From NCBI GenBank assembly GCA_015499995.1, contig JADNRV010000028.1, positions 62,001-126,000 on the forward strand: DNA of 64,000 nucleotides. The letters are read 5' to 3'. This document shows, one piece after another, positions 1 to 11,286 of this stretch. The translations under genes were made by a program, and so were the position numbers. This DNA comes from Flammula alnicola (lineage: Eukaryota > Basidiomycota > Agaricomycetes > Agaricales > Strophariaceae). Position 1 is the first letter of the stretch. Every line of letters starts with the position of its first letter. The notes below the pieces were generated by a model. That model did no database searches and was not told where the DNA came from. It saw only the letters and a list, made by a program, of their open reading frames with translations.

Positions 1-2
1 TG

Positions 3-1807
3 TCAAGGAGGGAGATCGACAACTGCTTTATCTGATTCGACCTCCATCTTCATCTCTTCGGTGAATGGCTGGTAGTAGGCCTCTCTGAGGTTTAAAATGA
101 GACGAGGGCCAATGATACAAAGAACCGAGCCAGAAACGCTCATCGCCATCTCGATGTCCAGAGGCTAAGGATTCGCAAAGTATGAGATTAAATGGCTTGA
201 GAAAACTGACGGCCAATAGAGTAAAGTAGAAGGCATCACTCACCGAAAAGCGCGTGTTCGAGATGAAGCCAATGATGCACATAATCAAACTCCTGGAAAC
301 ACAGCAACGAGAAACGTCAGCGCCACAGGGTTCATAACTGAATGTATAGAAATAAAAATGTATTCTCACATGAACGGAAACAGTATGCTATCCCTGCACA
401 TGATGTAGGCCAGGGACTGGCGTGTGGAGACGACAGTCTGGGAGTAACGGATATGGGCCCTGTACCGCAAACCAACTCTAATTGCGAGGTAGAGCACAAG
501 AGATTCAAAAAAGACTATCGGGATCCAAAAGGTGGCCATCCAAGCAGTATAAGGAGGTGTCGTGCAGAGACTGTAGCCTGGAACTGGGTTCGGAACATCC
601 TCCTTCACTGAAAAATGCGAAAAAGGTGGTGTGAGAAGTGATAATCCATTGAAAGAAAATTCGGCATCCTACGTACTTAGTACCAGACCTACTAGGCACT
701 GGATTACGAGCACGAGCACGAATTCGATAACGAGGGAGAGAACGAGGATTCGGTAGATCATCATGTTGCCGAAATGCATGCTGCATATTCGATGGACCAT
801 GATACCTGTAAGGACGACGTTGAATTTAGTGCATGTGGTTAAAATATAAGAAAGATACGTGGCCAACAATTTTACTTACCTTGCATCGCCCCAAGTATAA
901 TAATTGCCAAAATACCCTGGACAATGGCTTGAGAAACACCTAGGGAGAGTATTTGCTGTCAGCGCCGACGACCTTGAATTGTATAACATGCGAAAGGAAA
1001 CCATACATCTGGGAATCGAATATCAGTAGCGGTGTCATTCTGAAAGGCGAAATGAGCTCACTGCTAAAATTTTCGAGTACGGCCAGATTGAGATGGAAAT
1101 TACGATTAGTCTCGTGAACGAAACCAAAAAAATAGGTCCTGGGCGTACATTTTGTGTATTCGCAACGACGTGTCGTACAAAGACTGTTGGCCGGATTATT
1201 AGTTATTGCGGTATCACAAGGGGCATCAAAAGTAGGACCATACTTGTAGAGCTATAGCTGCCGTATCAATCGCCAGTCAACCAAATTCTCCAACGAATGT
1301 GCAAGAAAAGGACCCACATTAGTGATGTGTCTCCAACGTATCGGTTCTTTTGAGCTGAGAATCAGACGAGGTTCGGAATTGGTCAGAGCCATGATGCTTA
1401 CGACGAGAAAGAAATAGTGAACTGGTGTCCATTTCTTTTTTTTCTGAAGTGCAGGTCAATAGGTTGAAAAACAACTGGCTTGAACAAGAAAAGTTGACGC
1501 ACCCAGATGAAGTCAAGCTATGGGCATTTCGAATCAGATGCGAAGTCAAACATGGGCAAGTGAGAGGGACTAACCTCGAGATCGAAAGTCGTCACTACCT
1601 CAGCCGTGAATAAGTTTCTGTGATAGGCAGACATAAGACGTACTATGGTCATAAATCACGAAGACAGCGCAGGCAACTTTGGTGACAGGAAAGTATGTCA
1701 GCTTCAGAGATTCACAATGAGTCTCTGTTGAATGTCAACGCACCATGGACAAATGAGACTGCCCGATCCTTCTGAACCCAGTACACCACTTCCGAAGGAG
1801 TCGCCAT
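3..1807 (-). CDS. DUF6533-type multi-pass membrane protein
   Basis: Multi-exon gene read from ATG at 1807 to TGA at 3-5. The first exons are 1744-1807, 1644-1676, 1575-1594, 1503-1517 and 1402-1443; together they give a start MATPSEVVYW, then ACAVFVIYDH, MTTFDLELDFIW and WTPVHYFFLV, the pattern of the DUF6533 domain (small residues, YD, a short loop, E-x-x-x-W). Further hydrophobic exons lie near 669-869 and 366-608 (WIPIVFFESLVLYLAIR), and the last exon (3 to about 165) ends GPRLILNLREAYYQP, a common C-terminal motif of these proteins. The family is fungal, predicted to have about seven membrane helices, and has no known reaction. The exons between about 700 and 1400 were not resolved. Family assignment is firm; the full splice model is not. 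Confidence 0.72.
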
Positions 1808-2982
1808 GTTCGAAGTGGTCCTTGGGACCGCTCTGCGTAGAGAAGTCAAACTTCTATTAGGAAGTCGAGGACGCGTAGATGAAGAGCCAATTGTTGTGAG
1901 ACCGTGGCGATAGAGGACAACCAGTTGAAGGGACGGGAATCGTTAATCAACGTAAAAGCTCATGAGGGTTTGAGGGCGGGCTCAAACTGGTCAAGAAAAC
2001 CCTTCAAGTGAATGGAAGGCGGCCACACCTGGTAGTCAAGAACCGTCTGATAATTATTCACCGCTGCCAGTGGCCCTGGGCCCATCTCCCACTATACATA
2101 AACGGAAAATGCCGCGTCCGACGTCGGGTCTGTGTATCCGGGAGCAATCTGGGGATTGTAAGGCGCTGCAGACGATTGTCACCGTTCCGTATGGCCTGTC
2201 CTAGCCCCTCGAGACTATAAATGGCCTGAAGATTGAACATGAACGTTTGTTTTGCCTTACCAGGAGAATTCCACGACAAACACACGAGCTAAGTATTCGA
2301 TGTCGATGACAGTCGATCACTTTTCAAATTTCGACAATGACCGGCATGCTGCATCAGCCACACGAATCGGATTGCTAGCGCCCAAGAATTATTCAAAGAC
2401 AGCCTCGAGTTTAAAGGGTCACACTTCAAAATAGATTCAAGATTGAATTTCTTGCTGCGGTCCAAAATGGCGGCTGCAATTCCACCACTGGAAAGGTGGA
2501 ACTTCTGGGAAGTTGTATTGTTTCGCAACGGCTTTTGGGTTATTGGGCTGGATTGCCTCAAAGTCTCCAAGCATGAGTCTGGGAAAGTATGTAAACTTTC
2601 ACTATCATGGAATTTGGAAGGTGGACAAGCGCCTGACCAAAAATTTTGCACTCCCAAGGACGGGTCCGTCTTTATCTTATCGCAATGTCGACGTCTATCG
2701 GACGGAGCTATCGTCATGCTTGTGGCGGTCTCTCGCTTAGCCTTGTGTGGGATCGAGAGCCTAGTTGGCGTACTTCAGAGGTTCAAGATAGCCTCAAGCA
2801 ATTCTTATCGATATCGACCAAACACGTTTGATCTATTGTTAGCGCCATAGGGATTGGTAATGGCGTCGTGTGCTTCCACGCGTCCTCATTCGCACCGTCT
2901 ATGATTAGTAGTACACAAATGCCGAAGAACCTCGGTTAGCATTCCGGTCGACTGTCACTCTCCTTCTCCTCCTACTACCACG
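1808..2982. other. Intergenic, no convincing gene
   Basis: Divergent spacer between the DUF6533 gene (-) and the mitochondrial carrier (+). Open frames on both strands around 2290-2850 show no recognisable domain. On the minus strand at about 2000-2190 a proline-rich stretch (reading APYNPQIAPGY) could be a remnant exon, but it has stops close upstream and I cannot build a gene from it. Confidence 0.4.
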
Positions 2983-4566
2983 ATGTCGGCTGCAGGAGAC
3001 GACAAGAAGCCTTTACCAACCGATGAGCGACAACCGCTGCTCACAACGTCCTCGGACGCGGAGGGCAGCGTTCATGAGCGTTTCCTCGACACGCGGGACC
3101 CAGATGCGATACCGGTGGCGCCAGTGAAAGGGGAGGAGCTGGATTTGCTGTGGTATGCTTTCTATGGAGCGTTGATTGTCGGAGGCACAGTGGCTTTGTC
3201 GCTGCTTATCAAGGGGTTCATCGAGTCTGGAGACAAGGATGTAGGTTGATCTTGCTTTTCGTTCACCGCTTTATAAAACGAGTGGAACTTTGACGACTAA
3301 TATCTCATCATAGTTCGACCTTATAGGAGCACTGAAGAGCGCTCTAGGTGGTGGCCTGAGCGGTGCTGCAGGTGCGTTCCGAGTCTCTGCGATTCTCCCA
3401 GACCCCAAGTGTTGAAATTATACCTGAACAGCTATGGTTCTCCAAGTCCTGACACTGATGGTGTGTACTTGACTTTCTTCGCATCATCGTCATGCTGGAC
3501 AAAACTAACACCGTCTGTGATCGTCCTAGCCCTTACGAACGGTGATGAACTACCAATACCGCTACGGCACCACCATGACCCAAGCCATACACACGCTCTA
3601 CGCCGACGGCGGCTGGACACGGTACTACCAAGGGCTCACCGCCGCCCTCGTGCAGGGCCCAGTATCACGCTTCGGAGACACCGCGGCCAACGCCGGCATC
3701 TTCGCGCTATTAGACTCCAACCCGTACATGAAGGACCTGCCCTCGTTCTTCAAGTCCGTGTTCGCGTCTCTCGCTGCGGCGGCGTTCAGGATGATCCTGA
3801 CGCCTATCGATACCGTCAAAACGACGCTACAGACACAGGGCAAACCAGGGATGACTATCCTTAAAGCTCGTGTAAGCGAGTCTCCCTTAACACCCTTGTC
3901 CCTTTCGTGGTTCTGACATGATTGGATATTTGGATTATAGGTTAAGAAATACGGCATTGGTACCCTATGGTACGGCGCCCTAGCTACTGCCGCAGCCACG
4001 TTCGCAGGACACTACCCCGTCAGTCCTCGCACTTTAAAGCCATAAACACCTTACTTACACTCCCTCTTCGTCCTTTCATTAAATACAACAGTGGTTCGGG
4101 ACATACAACTACCTCGAATCACACCTCCCCGAGGCCCACACCACGCTTCAGAACCTCAGCCGACGCGCGTTCATTGGTTTCGTCGCCTCCGTCGCCTCCG
4201 ACACCATCTCCAACTCCCTCCGCGTGGTAAAGACGTACAGACAGGTGAACGAAACCCGGATCGGGTACGCCGCTGCGGCCCGGGCGGTCGTCGCCGTCGA
4301 CGGTCTCCGCGGGCTCTTCGTACGGGGACTCAAGACGCGCATTTTGGCGAATGGACTGCAGGGATTGATGTTTTCGGTCCTTTGGAGGTTCTTCATGGAT
4401 TTGTGAGTTATTTCTCTTTTATTTATGCACCTGCTCTTTCCTTGCTTTTTGCCTCATAGTGGGACTGGAATACTGATATGGAATGCGTGAATCTGATTTA
4501 TCTATGAGTGCTAATGTACATATTTCGTGCAGGTGGAACGAGAAAACAAAACAGAGGAACGACTAG
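2983..4566 (+). CDS. Mitochondrial carrier (SLC25) family protein, divergent
   Basis: Seven exons (2983-3240, 3314-3371, 3432-3460, 3530-3871, 3941-4018, 4092-4402, 4533-4566) sum to 370 codons, giving 369 residues. The exon of 29 nt at 3432-3460 is needed to keep frame and supplies MVLQVLTLM, joining the first repeat. The second repeat carries a good carrier signature, PIDTVK, followed by TTLQTQGK. The first repeat has a degenerate PLRTVM and the third has SNSLRVVK without the proline. A hydrophilic N-terminus of about 50 residues and a hydrophobic helix (LWYAFYGALIVGGTVALSLL) precede the carrier core. Carriers normally exchange metabolites across the inner mitochondrial membrane; the substrate cannot be told here, and the degenerate signatures suggest an atypical member, possibly of another organelle membrane. 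Confidence 0.85.
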
Positions 4567-4859
4567 ACTAGGACTAACTACTGCTACGTACGTAGAAGGC
4601 ATGAATACGTGATGTGGCTGAAGGAACGGAGTGGGGTGGTGCTGCGAGCGATATACTGTAGGATGCGGAAACGATTAGATCGGATGTTGAGGAAATGCGT
4701 AGGTATAGGGTACGTGTTGTGGCATCGAGAAGAGGCCAGCGATTGGGCCGTGTATGGACTGATTTGTTTATTATACTTGTACCATAAAATTCCGACTTCG
4801 AATTCATGGTTTGATCTTGAGGCGACGGAGGATCGAAGCGTTACCTGCCCCTCGCTCGC

Positions 4860-6320
4860 TCAAATCCCCACGCCCGCAGCCATACTCTCCACCTCGACAT
4901 CCAACCCAAAATCTCTGAGCTCGATGAGCCTTATCAGGAACTCGTCGTCCAGATCCACACACGGGCGCACCCGGACGTGCTCCAGCCTCGCCAGACCGTC
5001 GTCGTCGCGCAGGCGCGACTGCAGCATGTCGATGAACGTGTCCAGCTCCCGTGCCGCCGTCGAGCTCACCGTCAGCTCCAGTTTCTGCAGGTGCGGGAGA
5101 AGCATGCCGTCCATGGCGTCGTTGGAGAAGAAGTTGCGCGTCAGCGCCTCGAGGAGGTACCGCGTCACCGTCGGCTCCGGGTTCACTCCGTTGGCCGCGT
5201 TCACTAGCGCCGCGGCGGTCGTCGGTAGCGAGGAGGATGAGGAAAGCACGATGAGGGTCGTCAAAGACGACAAGTGCTTCAGCCCCTCCACGAGCTGGTC
5301 GTCCGGCAGCGCCGTTTTTCGGAGGTGCAGCGTCTTGAGCATGTGCAGCCTGGAGAGGAACTGCGTGAACTCGTCCCCGAACGTCGAGTTGAGGTTGCAG
5401 ATCGTGAGCGTCTCCAGGTGCGGCAGCGTCAGGTGGGGGAACAGCGCCCCGAGGTCGACGAATTCGTTCCACGGCGGCGTCATGATCGTCAAGCAAGTCA
5501 GGTGGTTGTGGCATACGTACGGATACGCGCTGCCTGCACCCCCGAGGAGAGCGGGTGACTGTGGCGCGGGGTGCCACGCGACGGGCCCACCCTCGACGAA
5601 GATGACGCTCACTTTCGCAAGCCGCTTCCCCCTGTTGAGGATGCCGAGGCAGTCCTCGATGTTGCCCGATAGCAGAGGGATGTCCTCCAGCTGCGCCCAA
5701 GGGAACCGGAGGATCGTCGGCGAGAAATTGACACACTCGAGGGAGCGCAGCCGGGGAGCGACCTCGAACATGTTAAAATTGCTCGATGCGTCCAGAGGGG
5801 ATAACGACGGCGAGGAGAGCAGGACGTCGTCGTCCGTGCCGAGGCTCAGATCCGTCAGCATCGGCAGGCGATTGCGCACTCGGGCGAACGATTTAAAGGC
5901 ACGGTACGGGAGGTAGAAGAACATCGTTTTCCACCTCTCCGAGTGGTCCATGAGTTTTTCCAGCACCGCGTGGGTGTCCGCGAAGGGGGCCTGCTCCCAA
6001 AAGACATATATGGTGAGCGGGCACGCGGCTGATCGGGACAACCAAGTGTCGACGAGCGCGGTCTTGCTCTTGGATGCGGTTCCACTGAGCTGAATGAATA
6101 GGCGTGACCAGAGCTGGGGGTTATTGATCGCTGCGGCGCGCCATCGCGAACAGATGTTGGAGAGAAGAAGTGGAATTTGGATGGTATTTCGTGCGTCCAC
6201 GCTCTCGTCGACACAGAGCAGAAAAATCTCAGAGAGGAGCTCGATAGGCAGCCTTCCTGAGGGCCCGTACGACGCTGGCACGCCTGTAGCGGGGGCTGGT
6301 GGGTGTAATAATCCTTGCAT
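4860..6320 (-). CDS. F-box protein with LRR-like C-terminal region
   Basis: Single-exon gene of 486 residues. An in-frame TTG lies two codons upstream, but the first ATG at 6320 is chosen. Residues about 22-65 form an F-box: LPIELLSEIFLLCVDE followed by LLLSNICSRWRAAAINNPQLW, the usual order in basidiomycete F-box proteins. The rest shows leucine-spaced segments (LETLTICNLN, LKTLHLRKTALPDDQL, LQKLELTVSS), suggesting irregular leucine-rich repeats. F-box proteins bind Skp1 and recruit substrates to SCF ubiquitin ligases; the target of this one is unknown. It converges with the carrier gene, whose stop is 293 nt away. The coding sequence is GC-rich compared with flanking DNA. Confidence 0.85.
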   Translation of the reverse strand: MQGLLHPPAPATGVPASYGPSGRLPIELLSEIFLLCVDESVDARNTIQIPLLLSNICSRWRAAAINNPQLWSRLFIQLSGTASKSKTALVDTWLSRSAACPLTIYVFWEQAPFADTHAVLEKLMDHSERWKTMFFYLPYRAFKSFARVRNRLPMLTDLSLGTDDDVLLSSPSLSPLDASSNFNMFEVAPRLRSLECVNFSPTILRFPWAQLEDIPLLSGNIEDCLGILNRGKRLAKVSVIFVEGGPVAWHPAPQSPALLGGAGSAYPYVCHNHLTCLTIMTPPWNEFVDLGALFPHLTLPHLETLTICNLNSTFGDEFTQFLSRLHMLKTLHLRKTALPDDQLVEGLKHLSSLTTLIVLSSSSSLPTTAAALVNAANGVNPEPTVTRYLLEALTRNFFSNDAMDGMLLPHLQKLELTVSSTAARELDTFIDMLQSRLRDDDGLARLEHVRVRPCVDLDDEFLIRLIELRDFGLDVEVESMAAGVGI

Positions 6321-7606
6321 GATCAACTTTGGGACGGACAGTCTGGTCCACGTTCAACCCACGGTCGAGCAAGAAAAGCTTTGAGGCGTTTATTGGTTGG
6401 GCAATCTGTGATATAGAACTGGGAAACGTCTGATCAACGGGATCTTGTATCAATACGAGGCGGTAGTTCCAGGTATGGCTGGGTGCGTATGATATAAATG
6501 CCTCTCAAACCACGACTATAACGATCGATAAATTAGCGTGGATAGAACCTTGTCCTGGAATCACCACTCACGAAGACCGATAATTGTCTGTTTTATTCCG
6601 GGGTGGAAGCAAGATCCTCCGGGACGGGTTCACGGCCGCGTGGTTGAAGTTAAGAAAAGCTTCGAAATGTTTATGGGTCGGATAATCTGCGATATGCAGC
6701 TGGGAAACCTCTGATCAGCGGAATCCTGTGATCAATAAGACACGGTAGTCCCAGGTATGGCTGGGGGCATATGATGTAATTTATAAATGCCTCTCAAACC
6801 ACGCCTACGATAATCGATCGATTAGCGTGAATAGCACGTAGTCCTGAAAGCGTCACTAACCGAGACCGACGATTGTCTCTTTCTTCCGAGGTCCAAGCAG
6901 GACCCTCCGAGTCGAGGAGTTCTACACTTGAAGTGGTCGTTTAAGCTGGATTCTGGAGATCAGGCACAATCAGCGGAGATCGTCGAGAAGAAGAGCGAAC
7001 TCTTACACTTGTAGTGAATATACAATGCCTTTTCCTCAATACGATGAGGATATACGAGAGAGAGGAGAGGCGGACATGGTGGACGTCGTGGATTGAGGTT
7101 CGCGTTTAAAGTAGCCGAGTTTGGCGGTGTAGATGTCAATCTTAAAGTTAATCTTATCCGTTGTTTGCATCGCATCCTTTAGCCAATTATCGGCACCGGA
7201 ACGCTGCCTAAACGAGGCCTAAATCCAAGTTCCGAACCACGTTCTGGGAGGTTTCTGGACCACGTTGTCGTTTCCCTGCTCAGGTTCTCTCTTTGGTGCG
7301 ACAACTCTGGGAATATATTTTCTCACCTCCGGAACTTGAAAAGTAAACTAAAATTTCAGTGGACTGCAGAGTTCGAAATCGGTGTTCAGAACAATGATGG
7401 ATCGTGTTTACTATCATGCATATTCTCTACGATACTACGTAGATACGAAGATTGATAATGATATAGCAACATTAATATTGTGGTAGATGGATATAGTATC
7501 GTGAAATCGGGTAAAGAGTCGGAAGTTGTAATGATCCTGCGCGTGCGTGTATAACAGCGCTCGGTTGAGAGGCGACTGAGAGTGAAGGGAGAGGAATTCA
7601 GGAACT
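6321..7606. other. Spacer with diverged repeats, no gene seen
   Basis: Spacer between the F-box gene and the small hydrophobic protein gene. The first 600 nt are the tandem repeat listed separately; the rest (6930-7600) holds no reading frame with a recognisable domain. Confidence 0.4.
6325..6925. repeat. Diverged tandem direct repeat, about 289 nt period
   Basis: Two head-to-tail copies, about 6325-6612 and 6613-6900, with the start of a third at about 6895-6925. Shared landmarks in both copies are AAGAAAAGCTT, GGGAAAC(G/C)TCTGATCA, CCAGGTATGGCTGG, ATAAATGCCTCTCAAACCAC and the run GACCGA..ATTGTCT. Substitutions and small indels between copies show the duplication is old. No coding potential is seen in it; it may be a tandemly duplicated promoter-proximal segment upstream of the F-box gene. 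Confidence 0.7.
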
Positions 7607-7936
7607 TTAGTATGTCGAGCCCATTCCTCGGTTGCGTCCACTGCTGCGTCCAGTGCGACGACTTGACCTGCGCGATCCGCAGCATCTGCAGCAGAGAATA
7701 TCGGCAATCACGTTGAATATCGAGACGATGATCTGCAGCATAACATTGAGCATACAAAAGAAACATGTGCAGAACTGAGAGACTGACCATTGTGATTGCG
7801 CCGACAATGGCCATAATGACACTGGCGATGGCAGAGATGATGGCATTAATTCCACGGCCAATTGCTGAAAAGATGGAGCCCTACAAGATGTGAGATATCA
7901 GTCGATGACATAGAGAGGCGAAAAGTATCGTACCAT
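7607..7936 (-). CDS. Small hydrophobic protein with Cys cluster and basic tail (73 aa)
   Basis: Three exons, 7934-7936, 7788-7880 and 7607-7732, give 73 residues. The first exon is only the ATG codon; introns are 53 and 55 nt with GTACG..TGTAG and GTCAGT..CTGCAG ends. The product begins MGSIFSAIGRGINAIIS, continues as an Ile/Ala/Val-rich helix (AIASVIMAIVGAITM), then IIVSIFNVIADILCCRCCG, and ends with an Arg/Ser/Gly tail. Glycine at position 2 (MGSIFS) could be a myristoylation site, and the CCRCC cluster could be palmitoylated; both are inference. I recall similar short proteins as common and multicopy in Agaricomycetes, function unknown. The clean splice phases and protein-like composition support it as real. 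Confidence 0.75.
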
Positions 7937-8697
7937 TGTTACAAAGATTTTGCTTTAAGGTGAGGATGACTTCGAATGGTGAAGTTGGTGGTGTGTGATA
8001 ATGAATAATGAAAGACTGGAACGAACACCTTTATACCTCTGGCCAACTCCATGACGTCGACCTAGGCTCGAAGAAAGGCGGAGTATGTCCGCACAGCACC
8101 CAGTAGCGACGTAACTGTGCTGTAGTTCTGTACCGCTTTCGGAACGTACTTAGCGTCGTCATAGTGTGGCGCTCCTTGGTGATAGATTATGTAATAGATC
8201 TGACGTCAGCTCTTTAATGTTCAGAATCACGAGATTCGCTCATTCTTAGTGGGCACGTGCTTCTCTCGACGCGACGCGTGTACTACTAAGTACTACGGTG
8301 TAGTCAATATCACATAACTCCGTAAAGCCGACTAAAAGTAAATTTATTCAACCAGGTAAGCGAGCGGTGTTGCACCCACTGTTCGCTACCCAGGCCGAAT
8401 TCAGCTCGAGCTGCTTTGCCCTGTTGATATGAATGAGCCGATCAGATGCCGTGCTGTACTACCTGAGGCGACAACAACTTTCAAAGGATTTTTTACTGTC
8501 GAAGACCAGAAATTTGAGGAAAAGATCCACTCACTGCAAGAACCTCTACGAGATATATAATCACCGGATGTGATTGGATGCCGCTTGCACCTTTATGAGT
8601 CTGACTCATTCCAATTGATGGCTATCAGGCAAGGCTCGACATAGTCAGAAGTGGTCAAGTTCTCGAATTTAGAGCTCTCTAAATCCGCAGAGATATT
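7937..8697. other. Divergent promoter region
   Basis: Spacer of about 760 nt between the small hydrophobic protein gene (-) and the GNAT gene (+). It should hold both promoters. No reading frame or repeat stands out. Confidence 0.4.
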
Positions 8698-9540
8698 ATG
8701 GACGTGCCTCCTGAGCCATATAATATCAACTTCTGCTTTTCAGTACCCCAAACGCTGGAAAGCGAACGCATCATTTTAACACCTTTTATTGTACGTACCT
8801 TCTAACGGACAAAATATCACCCAAACTCGCAGCTAAAATCGTCCTTTAATTCCTTCGCCTCTCCCGTCAAGCCCTCGCGACATGCCCAACTATTCATCGA
8901 CCAAGCCCTTCTGTACCCTGAGATGTTCCGCTACCTCCCCTTCGGGCCTTTCATGGACGTAGATGACTTCCTCACCAACCTCATCGAGAGACGGGTCCGC
9001 AAAGACCCAGGATATACCCTCTTTACCATTTACGACAAGACCAAGCCCCCCGCAACGAATGAGCACCTAGGTGCCCTAGCGGGCCTCTTGGGACTCATCA
9101 ACTCTTCTCCCGCGAACCTCGCAACCGAGGTCGGATTCGTCATGGTTCTGCCGCCCTTCCAGCGCACGCACATCGCGTCGAACGCCGTCGGGCTGCTCCT
9201 GCACTACGCGCTCGATTTACCGTCCCATTCTGACCAAGTCACCGGGAACGACGCCAGCCTAGGATTGAGGCGCGTTCTTTGGCAGGCGAATGTGCTGAAC
9301 AAGCCGAGTATACGGCTGGCGGAGCGGATGGGGTTTCGAAAGGAAGGGGTGCTTAGGTGGGACCGGGTGCTGCCTGTGGGAAAAGACGAGGGTGGGGCGG
9401 GGAATGGGAAGGAGGTCAGGGAGGGTGATCCAAGGAGGGAGTGTGTGGGTAGGGATACGGCTATGCTGAGTTTGTGCTGGGATGACTGGGAGGAAGGGGC
9501 CAGGGAAAAGGTGAATAAAATTATGAGGAGGATCAAGTAG
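8698..9540 (+). CDS. GNAT-family N-acetyltransferase (RimJ/RimL type)
   Basis: Two exons, 8698-8790 and 8872-9540, give 253 residues. The 81-nt intron (GTACGT..GTCAAG) joins ESERIILTPFI to PSRHAQLFID, restoring the typical RimL-type opening in which a short strand with LESER..L.PF leads the GNAT fold. The core includes EVGFVMVLPPFQRTHIASNAVGLLLHYAL, the acetyl-CoA-binding strand and helix region (here QRTHIA in place of the classic Q/R-x-x-G-x-G/A), and later RVLWQANVLNKPSIRLAERMGF, matching the N..S..A..LGF motif of the family. It probably acetylates an amino group of a protein or small molecule; the substrate is unknown. In many Agaricomycetes such genes are stand-alone, as here. Confidence 0.85.
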
Positions 9541-9957
9541 TCATAAATCGGAAATTAGTTGGCTTACTAGACAAAAACAATTGTCGACTGCAGCGATATG
9601 AGTTCAAGCTTGCTTACTTTCAAAGTTTCAAGTCCCAATCCGGACTCTGTTATAGATCTAAAACAACGAGGACATACGAAGTAAGTCTTCCTTTAATTCC
9701 CGTAAAATGATATCATGTTCGAGTCATGGGAATACTACGAAAACGCGTCGAGAACGGTCGAGACTGATACAATTGTCAGACGTCAAGCTCTTAAAATCTT
9801 TTAAGGAAGATTCGACCCAATCAACTCGTCTTGAGCGTTGGATATCCATCACGTGTAGAGATCGTCGCTGCAGGCCGAGAACACCTCAGAACAGCTGGGC
9901 GAAGGGTTTGGTTGTCACCCACCCTTTTCATATAAATTCATGTCGCCTTTCTTCACA

Positions 9958-10430
9958 TGGCTACTAACAACCCATCCTCCACTCGTTTTCAAAGTGCCTC
10001 TAACTACTACGACTGAAAGCTCTCTTTGATTTTATCCGCGTCTATCCCAGCTTCGAGTCCGACGTCTTCCGATCCGCTCACAGTACGTGCCTGCAGCGCT
10101 TTGACGCTATATTCGCCTGTTTCGAACGATCAAGCGCTGTGTCGCATCTGGATTCTGCAGACACAACAGGAGGAGCTGCCCAATTTCTCCGGCCCTCGCG
10201 AAAAGTTGGGGGACTATCTGCTGCTCCAAGTACCCAACACCATGCTTGCGACAGGATTATCCAACCACTCTTGTCCAGAGGGCCTGTGAGTTTGGGGGAC
10301 TCAGCATCCGGCGCTCATCTTTCAGCTCTCCCACGCGTCATTGTTTGCTCACACTCTTTGCTTTTCACTGGACGACGTCCTGTCTTCAACTTTAATTGTT
10401 CCCCCATCTTTTTTGAACCTTGAAGCTTGA
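9958..10430 (+). pseudogene. Decayed reading frame, unknown family
   Basis: An ATG at about 9964, downstream of a TATA-like ATATAAATTC at 9930, opens MATNNPSSTRFQSASNYYD and stops at TGA. Immediately after, a different frame reads KALFDFIRVYPSFESDVFRS and continues about 130 residues to a stop near 10422. The join needs a frameshift or an unusual splice. Parts of the same sequence (GGATTATCCAACC..GGGCCTGTGAGTTTGGGG) recur in diverged form near 10640-10690. I do not recognise the family; it may be a relic of a repeat-associated gene. Confidence 0.3.
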
Positions 10431-11180
10431 GGTCTTCCCTGTGTTGGATTCGCCATTGGAAAGAATTACGGCCGCTGGTTGCGCCACAAATCCCCATTTT
10501 CGGATATTCTTATGGACTCGACAAACTCGGGTTTAACTGCTTACTAAATTCTTGAAATAGTAAAACTCTGGATCACCCGACCGTGAAACGTGCGACCGTG
10601 GGCCGTATTATGAGCCAATCCTCCGGGCCATGTGAAAAGCTGGTTATCCCAAACCGCTCTGCTCAAAAGGCCTGTGAATTTTGGGCTCATCACTGCCAAC
10701 CTGGTTGAACTAGTGAGACGAAACATTACTTATTTTGTCAGTTCTCTGCTGTGGGCGAGGGTGCGTTGCTCCGAAGTTCTGAACGTGCGAGTGACCTCGG
10801 ACTCTAAACTTGCCTATTAAAAGTAGCTTGCATCTGGACATGCAAGTTGAACTACGGAACATTTTTTGTGCGCGACTGGGCGATCCCTCTCTAAATTGTG
10901 CTTATCTCCTGCCTAGAGTATGGACCTCATAGCGGTGTGCATAACATACTTACCATAATTATTCGGATATAACAACGATGGAGAGTATTCAGACTCTGGG
11001 GCTTGGATCTGCTCTGTGCCCGTCGAACTCGGACTCTCGCTTTCTTCGTCTCGTACATCTTTTGAAGTCCTGAAACGGCGGAATGCCTAGGCGACATGGA
11101 CTTATGCCGTCATTACGCCCGCCACTTCTCGTAACCTTACTTCTGTCAGGAACTCCTACATGCTTAAATGACTTGAGCTG

Positions 11181-11286
11181 GACTTTCACTTCTCATTTGA
11201 ATGGGTGGATTATGTTGTTTGACTTGTAACTGGGACTTTCACTTGACATTTGAATGGGTGGATTATGTCGTATGACTTGTAATTGA
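11181..11286. repeat. 53-nt tandem duplication
   Basis: Two adjacent copies, 11181-11233 and 11234-11286, share GACTTTCACTT, ATTTGAATGGGTGGATTATG and TGACTTGTAA with a few substitutions. Confidence 0.85.

Noticed and set aside
2289..2717. 142-codon minus-strand frame
   Set aside because: No recognisable domain, no supporting splice signals and an opposing frame of similar length; treated as intergenic.
4609..5916. 435-codon open frame on the + strand
   Set aside because: It is the antisense of the F-box gene (4860-6320, minus). Its composition is Ser/Arg-rich and domain-free, as expected for an opposite-strand shadow of GC-rich coding DNA.
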